NCBI RefSeq assembly: GCF_002532045.1
Contig: NZ_NWTG01000011.1
Location: forward strand, 196,001 to 260,000
DNA from: Bradyrhizobium sp. C9
GTDB taxonomy: Bacteria; Pseudomonadota; Alphaproteobacteria; Rhizobiales; Xanthobacteraceae
DNA length: 64,000 bases
Direction: 5' to 3'
The notes beneath the pieces are model-generated. The model saw only the letters and a list, made by a program, of their open reading frames with translations. It had not been told where the DNA came from and did no database searches. Below, one piece after another: positions 24,875 through 33,231 of the stretch; the stretch's first letter is position 1; every line of letters begins with the position of its first letter. A program made the translations under genes and the position numbers.

Positions 24875-26176
24875 CTACGCCGCCGTCACACGCCAGATCA
24901 CATTGCCGACATCGTCGGCCACCAGCAGCGAGCGGTCGGGACCGAGCGCGACGCCGACCGGACGGCCGTACGACACCTTCTCATCGGGCGCGAGGAAGCC
25001 CGACAGAATGTCGCGCGCCGGCCCTGAGGGACGGCCATTCGTGAACGGCACGAACACCACCTTGTAGCCTGACAGCGTCGAGCGATTCCACGAGCCGTGC
25101 TGGCCGATCGCCATGCCGTCGGGGAAACCCGGCAGCGTGCCCGCCGGCATCCAGCACAGGCCGAGCGATGCAGTGTGGCCGCCGAGCGCGTAGTCCGGCT
25201 GGATCGCCTTGGCGACCATCGCCGGATCCTGCGGCACGCGATCGTCCACCGTCTTGCCCCAGTAGCAATAGGGCCAGCCGTAGAAGCCGCCGTCGCGTAC
25301 CGAGGTGAGATAGTCCGGCGGCGTCTCGTCGCCGATGCCGTCGCGCTCATTGACGACGGTCCACAGCACATTCGTGGTCGGCTCCCAGGCAAGCCCGACC
25401 GGGTTGCGCAGGCCGCCGGCGAAGATGCGGCTGGTGCCACCTGCGAGATCGAGCTCGTAGATCGCGGCGCGGCCCTCCTCGACCTTCATGCCGTTCTCGG
25501 CGATGTTGCTGAGCGATCCGACACCCGCATAGAGCTTCCTGCCGTCGGCGCTCGGCAGCAGGCTGCGCGTCCAGTGTCCGTCGGGCTTGAAGGTGACGAG
25601 CTTGCGTCCCTCCGCCGTGATGCGATCCGCGCCCGCGGTGTAGGGAAACGCAACCACGCCGTCGGTGTTGCCGACATAGAAGGTGTCGCCGATCAGCGCC
25701 ATGCCGAACGGCTGGCGCAGCCCCTCCATGAAGGCGCCGCGGCTCTCGGCGACGCCGTCGCCATCGCGGTCGCGCAGCAGCGTGATGCGGTTGGCGCTGA
25801 CGCCGAGGGCGGCGGCACGGCGCATCGTCGCCTGCATCGCATAGTGGAAGACGCTGCGCGGCGTGCCAGCAATCTGCGTCGCCTCCGCGATCAGGACATC
25901 GCCGTTCGGCAGCACGTTGATCCAGCGCGGATGATCGAGCCCCGCGGCAAAGGCGTTAACCTTGAGCCCTGCTGCTGCCGTCGGAAGCTGGCCCTTGTCC
26001 CAGCCGCGCGCCGTCGGCATCTTCAGCGTCGGGATCGCGCCCTGCGATTTCGCCGCCGGAATTTGCGGCGCGCTGCCCCAGGCCGGTGCGGGCTCGGCGC
26101 CCTGCATCCGCCGCCAGGCCACGGCGCCGGCCCCGATCGCCGCGACGACGCGGGCAAAAACTCCAGACGTGCTCAT
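24875..26176 (-). CDS. Sorbosone-dehydrogenase-like exported beta-propeller protein
   Basis: 433 residues with an N-terminal hydrophobic/signal-like segment. The six-bladed beta-propeller of the soluble glucose/L-sorbosone dehydrogenase family is indicated by GLDHPRWINVLPNGDVLIAEA, ITLLRDRDGDGVAES, LRQPFGMALIGDTFYVGNTDGV, GLRNPVGLAWEP and PVGVALGPDRSLLVADD. Family members use PQQ to oxidise aldoses or aldehydes in the periplasm; binding of PQQ here is not proven. It stands alone and is divergent from the sRNA candidate at 26286. Confidence 0.85.
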   Translation of the reverse strand: MSTSGVFARVVAAIGAGAVAWRRMQGAEPAPAWGSAPQIPAAKSQGAIPTLKMPTARGWDKGQLPTAAAGLKVNAFAAGLDHPRWINVLPNGDVLIAEATQIAGTPRSVFHYAMQATMRRAAALGVSANRITLLRDRDGDGVAESRGAFMEGLRQPFGMALIGDTFYVGNTDGVVAFPYTAGADRITAEGRKLVTFKPDGHWTRSLLPSADGRKLYAGVGSLSNIAENGMKVEEGRAAIYELDLAGGTSRIFAGGLRNPVGLAWEPTTNVLWTVVNERDGIGDETPPDYLTSVRDGGFYGWPYCYWGKTVDDRVPQDPAMVAKAIQPDYALGGHTASLGLCWMPAGTLPGFPDGMAIGQHGSWNRSTLSGYKVVFVPFTNGRPSGPARDILSGFLAPDEKVSYGRPVGVALGPDRSLLVADDVGNVIWRVTAA

Positions 26177-26285
26177 CGACTTCCCCTGTTATTCGCGCCC
26201 CGTGATTGCGCCCTGCCGGGCGGCCGCGGCCCGCAGCAGCATTCGCATAATGCCGGCCCTGATGACAGTAGTTATACGATCTTCG

Positions 26286-26382
26286 CATCCGCCATCGAAT
26301 CGGGGAGACTGACCGTACGCTCCCTTGTCAGAGCGTTTTCCTCCCTGAGACCTTGCCCGCCCCGGTCGGCGGGCTTCCTTTT
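26286..26382 (+). ncRNA. Candidate sRNA with CCTCCCTG motif
   Basis: Downstream of a possible -10 (TATACGAT, 26273-26280) lies a hairpin ACGCTC/GAGCGT (26317-26336), an unpaired stretch containing CCTCCCTGAGACC (26340-26352) and a terminator with stem GCCCGCC/GGCGGGC and a T-rich tail (26355-26382). This is the same plan as the minus-strand candidate at 5362-5455, including the eight-base CCTCCCTG. There is no coding frame. The 5' end is estimated. The remaining gap to 26511 holds GC-rich pairings but nothing I can name. Confidence 0.5.
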
Positions 26383-26511
26383 ACGAAACGCCCGGCTTGT
26401 CGAAGCACTGCGGGCGCGGCCGGCTGCGGGGCGTTATAGCCGGAAACGCATAGCGCCCGGCACCGAATGCATTGGACCGGGCACAGCGCAATGATAGCCC
26501 ACGCAAATTTG

Positions 26512-26547
26512 AAGGCCCATCGCTCGGCTTGAGCCGATGGGCCTTTT
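26512..26547 (+). terminator. Intrinsic terminator in gene-free region
   Basis: Long stem AAGGCCCATCGCTCGGCTT / AGCCGATGGGCCTT with TTTT behind. It reads best on the plus strand, where no gene precedes it (26383-26511), so a second short transcript is possible; on the minus strand it follows the serine hydrolase gene at 26590 and could serve that gene too. Confidence 0.7.
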
Positions 26548-26589
26548 GCTATCCGTCAGCCGCTATGATTGACGCCGCAACGATGCGGC

Positions 26590-27861
26590 TCACTTCACCA
26601 TCGCGCCGTAGACGATGTCCTGCACGTTCTCGCGATAATATTTGCGCAGCTCGCCGGGAGCCGCGGTTCCGACCACCACGACAAGGCGTTCTTTCGGATC
26701 GCAGAAGAACTGCGTGCCATAGGCGCCGTTCCAGGTGAACTCGCCTGGATTGCCCGGCACCGACGCCAGCCCCTCGCTGGTTCGCACCGCGACCGCCAGC
26801 CCGAAGCCGAAGCCGCCGCGATGCGGCTCGACCGCGGCGACGTTGTTCTTGATCTCGGGCCCAAGATGGTTCGACGTCATGAGATGCACTGTCGTGGGGC
26901 TGAGCACGCGCTTGCCGTCGAGCTCGCCACCATTGAGCAGCATCTGTCCGAAGCGGACATAATCGCCGACGGTCGCGAACGAGCAGGCGCCGCCGCAATC
27001 GAACTTGGTTGGCACGTCGAGCAGCTTGATGGCTTGCGGCTTGCCGGTGAGCGGATCGTTGGGGAAGGGACGCGCCAGTCGCGCGCGCTGGGCATCGCTC
27101 GGGTGGAACGTCGCCTCCTTCATGCCGAGCGGCTTCCAGACATTGGCTGAGAGATAGTCGCCGAGCCGCTGGCCCGAGACCTTCTCGACGACGGCGCCGA
27201 GCACGTCGATCGAGAAGCCGTATTCGAACTCGGTGCCGGGCTGGTGCACCAAAGGCAGCTTGGTGATGCGGTCGATGAAGGCCGCCGTGTCGCCTTCGAT
27301 CGCCGGCGCGGTGCCGTCGGGATAGAGCCGCGCCAGCGCGCTCGAGCTGTCGGGCCGGCCACCATACATCAGGCCTGAAGTGTGGCGATAGAGATCATGG
27401 ATGAAGATCGGCCGGGCCTGCGGCTCCATCGTCAGCGAGCCGTCAGCCTGCTGCACGCCGACCTTCATGTCGGCAAACCCCGGATAGAACTCGGCAACCT
27501 TGGCCTGCAGCGGCAGCCGGCCCTGCTCCATCAGCGTCAGCCCGGCGACCGCCGCCATCGGCTTCGTCATGGACGCCAGCGCGAACACGGCATTGATCGG
27601 CATCGGCGTGCCCTTGACCGGGTCGAGCTGGCCGTAGGCCTTGTAATGCACGAGGCGACCGTCGCGCGCGATCGCCACCACGGCGCCGGGCACGCGCTTG
27701 GCCGCGATCTCTCGCGCGAAGAAGTCGTCGAGCCGCGCCAGTCCCTGATCCGAGAAACCGGCCTGATGTGCCGAAGCTTCCGGCAGCGGCGGCGCGGCAT
27801 GGGCGATGTTGACGGCAAGACATGTTGCGGCGGCGGCCGCGGCAATGGCGATCTTTCGCAT
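26590..27861 (-). CDS. Exported serine hydrolase, beta-lactamase/esterase family VIII type
   Basis: 423 residues with a clear signal peptide (MRKIAIAAAAAATCLAVNIAHA). The class C beta-lactamase-like fold is shown by the SxxK motif SMTK (Ser97, Lys100), HTSGLMYGG and a Tyr motif in FEYGFSIDVLGAVVEKVSGQRLGDYL. These enzymes are esterases or peptidases acting in the periplasm; only some hydrolyse beta-lactams. Length fits family VIII esterases. The gene stands alone with no obvious operon partner. Confidence 0.88.
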   Translation of the reverse strand: MRKIAIAAAAAATCLAVNIAHAAPPLPEASAHQAGFSDQGLARLDDFFAREIAAKRVPGAVVAIARDGRLVHYKAYGQLDPVKGTPMPINAVFALASMTKPMAAVAGLTLMEQGRLPLQAKVAEFYPGFADMKVGVQQADGSLTMEPQARPIFIHDLYRHTSGLMYGGRPDSSSALARLYPDGTAPAIEGDTAAFIDRITKLPLVHQPGTEFEYGFSIDVLGAVVEKVSGQRLGDYLSANVWKPLGMKEATFHPSDAQRARLARPFPNDPLTGKPQAIKLLDVPTKFDCGGACSFATVGDYVRFGQMLLNGGELDGKRVLSPTTVHLMTSNHLGPEIKNNVAAVEPHRGGFGFGLAVAVRTSEGLASVPGNPGEFTWNGAYGTQFFCDPKERLVVVVGTAAPGELRKYYRENVQDIVYGAMVK

Positions 27862-27926
27862 TGTTTCCTCACCAGAGATCGCGGGCGATTGTTGTGTGGT
27901 TCGCTGCCCGCGCCGGCAGGATTAGA

Positions 27927-29153
27927 TCACGCCGGCAGAGGCGACAAGGCGTCGCGGCGCGCGGCAGTGCCGCCGGGGCGCATGTCTGCACCAGCGAAGA
28001 ACGGCTCAACCTCGTGCTCGAACGTCTTCAGCGCAGCGCCGATCGCCTGGTGCATGTCGAGATATTTGTAGGAGCCGAGCCGGCCGCCGAAGATGACGTT
28101 CGGATGCGGTGGCGTCATGGCGTGATAGGACGCGAGCATGGCGCGGTCGGCTGCGGTGTTGATCGGGTAATACGGCTCGTCGGTGCGGCCGGCAAAGCGG
28201 GAATATTCGCGGTAGATCGTGGTCCGCGCCCCCGCATGCGCGCGCTCCGGATGCAGGTGCCTGAACTCGTGGATGCGGGTGAACGGCACCTCGGCGTCGG
28301 CATAGTTGATGACCGCGGCGCCCTGGAAATCGGCGACGTCATGGACCTCGCGCGCGAAGTCCACGGTGCGCCAGCCGAGATGGCCGCAGGCATAGCCGAA
28401 GAAGCGATCGATCGGGCCGGTGTAGATCACGAGCTGGCGCGGGTTGATGCGGTCGGCGACGTCGAAATAGTCGACACCGAGCCGGACCGCGATCCTGGGA
28501 TGTTCGAGCATCCGGCGGAAGATCGCGGTGTAGCCGTCGAGCGGCATGCCCTCGTAGCGGTCGGCAAAGTAGCGATCGTCGAAGGTGAAGCGCACCGGCA
28601 GGCGACCGATGATATCGGCCGAGAGCTCGCGCGGATCGGTCTGCCACTGCTTCTGCGTATAGCCGCGGATCAGGAGGTCATACAGCGTGCGGCCGACCGA
28701 GGCGATCGCCTTGTCCTCGAGATTGCCGATCCCGGAGGCACCATGCCTCCCGGAGGCACCATGCGCTGCCGCCTCGGCTGCGATCACAGCGCGCGCCTCG
28801 TCCGGCGACATGATGCGGCCGAACGCTGAGCACACCGTCGCAAGGTTGATCGGCATCGAATAGACATGGCCGTTCGCCACCGTGAAGACGCGGTGGCGGT
28901 AGTCGGTGAATTCGGTGAAGCGGTGCAGATAACGCCAGACGGTCTCGGAATTGGTGTGGAAGATATGCGTGCCGTAGCGATGCACCTCGACGCCGCTGTC
29001 GGAATCGACTTCCGAATAGGCGTTGCCGCCGATATGGGGCCGGCGGTCGAGCACGCAGACCGAGCGGTCGAGCCTGTTCGCCACCTGCTCGGCGATCACG
29101 GCGCCGAAGAAGCCGGCGCCCACCACGACGACATCGAAACTCTCAAGCTGCAT
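27927..29153 (-). CDS. glf: UDP-galactopyranose mutase
   Basis: 408 residues. The FAD-binding start DVVVVGAGFFGAVIAEQ, then GGNAYSE, HRYGTHIFHTNSETVW and PINLATV are hallmarks of UDP-galactopyranose mutase, as are the late GGRLGSYKYLDMHQAIGAAL residues. It interconverts UDP-galactopyranose and UDP-galactofuranose for surface polysaccharide. A short tandem duplication (HGASG-R-HGASG, about residues 132-142; 28735-28765 in DNA) enlarges a loop. The enzyme is slightly longer than usual. Divergent from a glycosyltransferase gene that may use the product. Confidence 0.93.
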   Translation of the reverse strand: MQLESFDVVVVGAGFFGAVIAEQVANRLDRSVCVLDRRPHIGGNAYSEVDSDSGVEVHRYGTHIFHTNSETVWRYLHRFTEFTDYRHRVFTVANGHVYSMPINLATVCSAFGRIMSPDEARAVIAAEAAAHGASGRHGASGIGNLEDKAIASVGRTLYDLLIRGYTQKQWQTDPRELSADIIGRLPVRFTFDDRYFADRYEGMPLDGYTAIFRRMLEHPRIAVRLGVDYFDVADRINPRQLVIYTGPIDRFFGYACGHLGWRTVDFAREVHDVADFQGAAVINYADAEVPFTRIHEFRHLHPERAHAGARTTIYREYSRFAGRTDEPYYPINTAADRAMLASYHAMTPPHPNVIFGGRLGSYKYLDMHQAIGAALKTFEHEVEPFFAGADMRPGGTAARRDALSPLPA

Positions 29154-29365
29154 GTGGCCCCCGCTCCCCGCGCGGGCCCGGGCGGTCGCCCGCCGCGTGA
29201 TCCCGTCGGAGCTTCAACGGCGCTGCCGCCGACTTCCGGCGAAGATTTTGGTTAAGGCCACGATAATTTCGTGCCCGGAACAGCGGGCTCGGCCGTTCAA
29301 CTGACAGCATGCGAGGCGCTGGGTTTATCCGCGCGCGCAGCAACAGCATCATGCGCGGGGGCCCG

Positions 29366-30598
29366 ATGTCCGTAATCTGCGTTCTGTATTCCAGCAACAC
29401 GACTTATGATTCGCTGCGCGGCATCCTCGCGATGGCGGCCGCCGAGCTCGACCGGCTCGGGCACGAGGTCAAGATGCTCGACCTGCTGGCGCCGGATTTC
29501 TCGGCCCGGCTCAATGCGCTGTTGCCGCGGAAGACCGAGACGATGGCGCTCGGCTTCTCCGGCATCGGGCTCGATATCCACACCAAGGACGGCCGGCTGT
29601 TCTGGGACGTCGCCCAGATTCCCGTCTTCACCTGGTTCTGCGACCACCCCTGCTATTTCGCCAAGCGGCACGGGCTCGAGAGCCGCTACACCGCGCATGG
29701 CTACGTGTTTCCCGACCACGCCGCATTCAACCGCGATCACCTCGGCGCTAACGGCAGCGTGTTCGCGACCCATATGGGCATCCCCGATCCCGGCTTCTTC
29801 GGCGGCCTGCCGCCCGAGAAGCGCAACGGCCGGCTGATCTTCGCCAAGTCCGGCTGGAATCCGCTGGCCCTCGAGCGCGGCTGGCGCAAGACGATGCCGC
29901 CAAAGCTGTTCGCGCTGCTGTTCGACGCGATCGCCGAGGCGCGCGGCAAGACCTGCGGCGCGTTTCCAAAAATCATCGTCGATGTCGCCGAGCGGCATCT
30001 CGTCTATCTGAAGCCTGGCGGCGAGCTGTTCAACGTGATTCTGACCCGGCTCGACAATTACACAAGAGGCGTGCGCACCCGCGAGGTCGGCGCGGTGCTG
30101 GCCGACTATCCGGTCGATTTCATCGGCGGCGGCTGGAGCGATCTCGACGTCGGCAGACGTCCAGCCCGCGTGCTAGGCGCGATGACCTTCGATGCGATGC
30201 GTGAAGGCCTCGGCAGCTATCTCGCCACGGTCTCGCTCAATCCCAACATCGACCTGTCGGTGCACGACCGGGTGTTCTTCGCGCTCGGCGCCGGCACCGT
30301 GCCGGTGTTCGACGCCAACCGCTTCTCGACCGCGGAAATGCCGTATCTTAACCGCTACAGCTTCGGCCAGGACACGACCAGCGTCGCCGCCGCCGTCGAG
30401 GCCCTGCTGGCCGATCCCGCCGCGGCCCAGGCGGCGACCGCCACCACGATGAGCGAGCTCTATCCGCGCTTCTCGATGCAGCGGTCGGTGCAAGACATCC
30501 ACGAGATCACGATGTCGATCGCGGGCGCCGCCGGCGCCAGTCTGTTGCCGGCTGAGCCGGTGCCAGCAGGCGTCTGGACGCCGAAACAGGCGGCCTGA
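29366..30598 (+). CDS. Glycosyltransferase, CgeB/GT1-like
   Basis: 410 residues from the ATG at 29366 (MSVICVLYSS); ATGs at 29309 and 29351 are in frame but add unlike sequence. The N-terminal half is Rossmann-like (ILAMAAAELDRLGHEVKMLDLL; IPVFTWFCDHPCYFAKRH) and the C-terminal half has NIDLSVHDRVFFALGAGTVPVFD, the pattern of CgeB/Glyco_trans_1_2 proteins, where a sugar-nucleotide site is expected. Its position opposite glf suggests a galactofuranosyl or related surface-glycan role, which is an inference. No membrane segment. Confidence 0.7.
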   Translation: MSVICVLYSSNTTYDSLRGILAMAAAELDRLGHEVKMLDLLAPDFSARLNALLPRKTETMALGFSGIGLDIHTKDGRLFWDVAQIPVFTWFCDHPCYFAKRHGLESRYTAHGYVFPDHAAFNRDHLGANGSVFATHMGIPDPGFFGGLPPEKRNGRLIFAKSGWNPLALERGWRKTMPPKLFALLFDAIAEARGKTCGAFPKIIVDVAERHLVYLKPGGELFNVILTRLDNYTRGVRTREVGAVLADYPVDFIGGGWSDLDVGRRPARVLGAMTFDAMREGLGSYLATVSLNPNIDLSVHDRVFFALGAGTVPVFDANRFSTAEMPYLNRYSFGQDTTSVAAAVEALLADPAAAQAATATTMSELYPRFSMQRSVQDIHEITMSIAGAAGASLLPAEPVPAGVWTPKQAA

Positions 30599-30673
30599 TC
30601 GCGTGCCGTTGGCATGACTGCGCCAGGTGGCGCACCGCGCGCGACGCGGACCGCCGCGGGCTTCGCCGCCCGC

Positions 30674-31237
30674 TCATAAGTCCAGTTGACCCGTCGCCGG
30701 ATAGACCACCGTACCATCGCCTTGGACCACGGCGCCTTCGGTGAGGCGGGCGGGCTCGAGGCGGCCCTCCCCCATGATGTGGACGACGATCTCGCCGGAC
30801 GCGATGAGATAGTCGGCGACGATGCGGCGGTGGCAGCGCCACCACACCGCTTCCGAGCACATGATCGCGCAGCGTTGCCGGTGCCCCTCGTCGCGCAGAT
30901 GTTGCAGGCTCGCGTGAAACTGCGGCGACAGCGCATAGTCGGCGTAGTTGTGGAAGCTCTCGTTGCTCCAGAATCCGTTGACTGAAGGCGGCACGCCTCG
31001 CGCCTTGCCGCGCAGCCCGCCGAGATCGGCCAGATGCTCATACGAGATGCCGGCGGCCGACAGAGACGTGGGCAGCGTGTCCTTGTTGAACTGCGGATTG
31101 GTGCGCGACCGCGGCACCGTTCTGATGTCGACGACGCGGTCGATCCTGGCCGCAGTGAGGAGGACGATCAAGTCCTCGAGACTGCGGTTGGAATGGCCGA
31201 TCGTGAAGAACGGCAGCGCTACGCCTTCGCTAGGCAC
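30674..31237 (-). CDS. DUF488 family protein
   Basis: 187 residues. The DUF488 landmarks are all there: FFTIGHSNRSLEDLIVLL, IDRVVDIRTVPRSRTNPQFN, GISYEHLADLGGLRG and the C-terminal CAIMCSEAVWWRCHRRIVADYL, in which paired Cys and a CHR-like element are conserved. The family is of unknown biochemical function. It overlaps the end of the small TUDOR-like gene by 8 bases, so the two are co-translated. Confidence 0.92.
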   Translation of the reverse strand: MPSEGVALPFFTIGHSNRSLEDLIVLLTAARIDRVVDIRTVPRSRTNPQFNKDTLPTSLSAAGISYEHLADLGGLRGKARGVPPSVNGFWSNESFHNYADYALSPQFHASLQHLRDEGHRQRCAIMCSEAVWWRCHRRIVADYLIASGEIVVHIMGEGRLEPARLTEGAVVQGDGTVVYPATGQLDL

Positions 31238-31439
31238 GATGGAGCGCGCTGCCCTTGTGCGCGGCGACGTGATCGGTCTTGTCGCTCTTGATCTCGTATT
31301 GCGGATCGGCCTCCGAGGCGCGGTGCATATGCCCCTTGTAATCGAAATCGCGGGTATGAACCGCGATGATGGTGCCCGAGACCCGGCCAGCCTCGGAATT
31401 CCACCTGACGTGATCGCCGGCCTTGAATCGTCTAGTCAT
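31230..31439 (-). CDS. Hypervirulence-associated TUDOR-like domain protein (DUF2945)
   Basis: 69 residues from the ATG at 31439. The domain reads KAGDHVRWNSEAGRVSGTIIAVHTRDFDYKGHMHRASEADPQYEIKSDKTDHVAAHKGSAL, matching the small TUDOR-like family with its conserved YEIKSDKT(D/G)H(V/I)AAHK end. The family function is unknown; nucleic-acid or methyl-mark binding is only a fold-based guess. First of a two-gene unit with DUF488. Confidence 0.88.
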   Translation of the reverse strand: MTRRFKAGDHVRWNSEAGRVSGTIIAVHTRDFDYKGHMHRASEADPQYEIKSDKTDHVAAHKGSALHRA

Positions 31440-31608
31440 GTCGCAACGTCCTTCAGGCGGGGGATCGCCCTGACGATACGGCGCCAAATTGTGGCATCGG
31501 AATCAAATGCTCGCCGCTGCAAACGGGTTGGCAGCCGTCCCGGTTCCTGCCGTGCCTTCCGGATCGTCCGAATGCAACGTTGGGCCGATCAGAATTGCTG
31601 CGAGGGGA

Positions 31609-31684
31609 TGGTGCCCAGGGGCGGGATCGAACCACCGACACTGCGATTTTCAGTCGCATGCTCTACCAACTGAGCTACCTGGGC
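31609..31684 (-). tRNA. tRNA-Phe (GAA)
   Basis: Full cloverleaf on the minus strand: acceptor GCCCAGG/CCTGGGC, D arm AGCTCAGTTGGTAGAGC, anticodon arm TGCGACTGAAAATCGCA with GAA, T arm GTCGGTGGTTCGATCC and an encoded CCA. It follows yacG on the same strand. It is intact and shows no sign of being an integration target. Confidence 0.96.
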
Positions 31685-31824
31685 AAACCCGCGGGGCCGA
31701 AAAGGCCGAAGCGAGCGGGCGGTTTATAGAGAGGTCGGGGCGCTGTGTCCACCCGGCTTCGCGAAACGCTTCGCCGGGCGCCGCGCGCCTGGCGTTCTTT
31801 CCCCAACTTGTTGGGAAATCTTGG

Positions 31825-32007
31825 CTATTCCGGGTCCTCGGCGTCATCATCGCGGCCGGGAACGACATAGCGGCCGCTGAGCCAGCGGTTGAGGTCGACG
31901 TCGCGGCAGCGCGACGAGCAGAACGGGAGAAAGGTCCGCTGGGCGGGCTTGCCGCAGATCGGGCACGCCCGTGAGGCGGCCGGGGGTGTTCGGGCTTGAT
32001 CGGTCAT
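31825..32007 (-). CDS. yacG: DNA gyrase inhibitor YacG
   Basis: 60 residues. The zinc-binding core CPICGKP...FCSSRCRDVDLNRWLSGRY is the YacG signature, with four cysteines as ligands. E. coli YacG binds GyrB and blocks DNA binding; the same role is assumed here. It follows maf at 311 bases on the same strand and precedes tRNA-Phe, the usual alphaproteobacterial order. Confidence 0.93.
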   Translation of the reverse strand: MTDQARTPPAASRACPICGKPAQRTFLPFCSSRCRDVDLNRWLSGRYVVPGRDDDAEDPE

Positions 32008-32318
32008 GGTTGGGCCGGAGTGTACATCATCTGCCGCATGTTCTGCTGCGCTCCCTTTCCCGGTTGCGGGTTAGGCAATCGCATATGCGTCTTCGAACGC
32101 CGGGCAGTTGACGGCTACTGTGCATGGGGTTGTTTTCGATATTTCGGCGGCGCGCCTCTGGGACGAGCTATCGCACCCGGCTATCGGCCGGTTCCATAGC
32201 CCGGCCATGCCGACGTGGGGCAGTTGGGGTGAGGTCTCACCAGGAGCCGTTCAGGAGGAAAGAGCCCCACCCGCAAGCGGCAGAGGTGGACTGCCGTCGC
32301 TGCGCGAAAGCGGATAAT
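32008..32318. other. Gap between maf and yacG with remnant of palindromic repeat
   Basis: About 310 bases without a convincing gene. From 32220 it contains GGGGTGAGGTCTCACC and AGAGCCCCACCCGCAAGCGG, a broken copy of the second palindromic repeat family (intact at 12003-12120). Nothing else recognised. Confidence 0.6.
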
Positions 32319-32948
32319 TCAAACCGCGACGGCGTTGAGCCAGCCGTGGCGGATCGGAAACCCCTCGCCGCCGAGCAGGGTCACGGTCTCGTAGAGCGGC
32401 AGGCCGACGACGTTGGTGTAGGAGCCGACCATCTTGACCACGAAGGATCCGGCGATGCCCTGCACGGCATAGCCGCCGGCTTTGCCGCGCCATTCGCCGG
32501 AGCCGATATAGGCCTGGATGTCGTCGTCGCTGAGCCGCTTGAAGCGCACGCGGGTCTCCACCAGGCGCTGGCGGAACGCCTCGCGCGGCGTCACCACGCA
32601 GATCGCGGTGTAGACGCGGTGATTGCGGCCCGACAGTAGCCGCAGGCACTGCGCGGCCTCGTCGACCAGATTGGCCTTGGGCAGGATACGCCGGCCGACC
32701 GCCACCACGGTGTCGGCCGAGATGATGAAGGAGCCGCGCAGATCGTCGTCGAGTTGCACCGACTTCAGCGCCGCGTCCGCCTTCGCACGCGCGAGGCGAT
32801 TGGCGCAGGCGCGCGGCAACTCGCCCCGCCGCGGGGTCTCGTCGACATCGGCCGGGCGCAACGCGTCGGGCTCGATGCCGGCCTGGTTGAGCAGGGCCAG
32901 CCGCCGCGGCGAACCGGAAGCAAGAACGAATTTGGGACGGCCTAGCAT
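32319..32948 (-). CDS. maf: Maf-like nucleotide pyrophosphatase
   Basis: 209 residues from the ATG at 32948 (MLGRPKFVLASGSPRRLALL). The longer open frame reaching 33314 runs into the mobile element boundary and is not real coding. Conserved ASGSPRR, ISADTVVAVG, GSGEWRGKAGGYAVQG and TNVVGLPLYE define Maf proteins, which hydrolyse non-canonical NTPs and are linked to septum inhibition. It is the first gene left of the integrated element, 126 bases from the attachment repeat, so the element now replaces whatever lay upstream. Confidence 0.93.
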   Translation of the reverse strand: MLGRPKFVLASGSPRRLALLNQAGIEPDALRPADVDETPRRGELPRACANRLARAKADAALKSVQLDDDLRGSFIISADTVVAVGRRILPKANLVDEAAQCLRLLSGRNHRVYTAICVVTPREAFRQRLVETRVRFKRLSDDDIQAYIGSGEWRGKAGGYAVQGIAGSFVVKMVGSYTNVVGLPLYETVTLLGGEGFPIRHGWLNAVAV

Positions 32949-33074
32949 GCGGGCTTTTGGGCTGAATCGGGGGGACGGACGCGGGCGGAACCTATCGGAT
33001 GGGGCATGGATGCACAACCTTGGAACCGGCCGCGAATCGCGCTTCCCCGTGGGCGACAAGGCCCCATAAGCACA

Positions 33075-33086
33075 GCTGTTTGTCAG
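33075..33086. repeat. attL, 12-bp direct repeat
   Basis: GCTGTTTGTCAG, identical to 51970-51981. Flanking bases differ, so 12 bases is the visible limit of the core. It lies in non-coding DNA, 127 bases upstream of maf, not in a tRNA. Confidence 0.75.
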
Positions 33087-33106
33087 CCGCATGACTCGCC
33101 GGGAAA

Positions 33107-33213
33107 GTGGAAGGACGGACTTGCTAAACCGCTGATATTCCCCATTTGTTGGCTGACTGTTTGAAGGTAGTTGTAAGTGGTTATCACTCCATTTCCTTCC
33201 ACCGTCCTTCCAC
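33107..33213. promoter_or_regulatory. Left integrase arm-type sites
   Basis: Three copies of a 9-10 base motif, GTCCTTCCAC or TCCTTCCAC: inverted at 33107-33116, direct at 33194-33202 and 33204-33213. The same set, direct-direct-inverted, occurs at the right end. Their confinement to the two termini fits arm-binding sites of the integrase. Confidence 0.7.
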
Positions 33214-33231
33214 CATTTTGGAAACGCCGAA

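Noticed and set aside
31609..31684. tRNA-Phe as the integration site of the element
   Set aside because: No repeat of the tRNA 3' end is found at the element's other end; the direct repeat lies upstream of maf.
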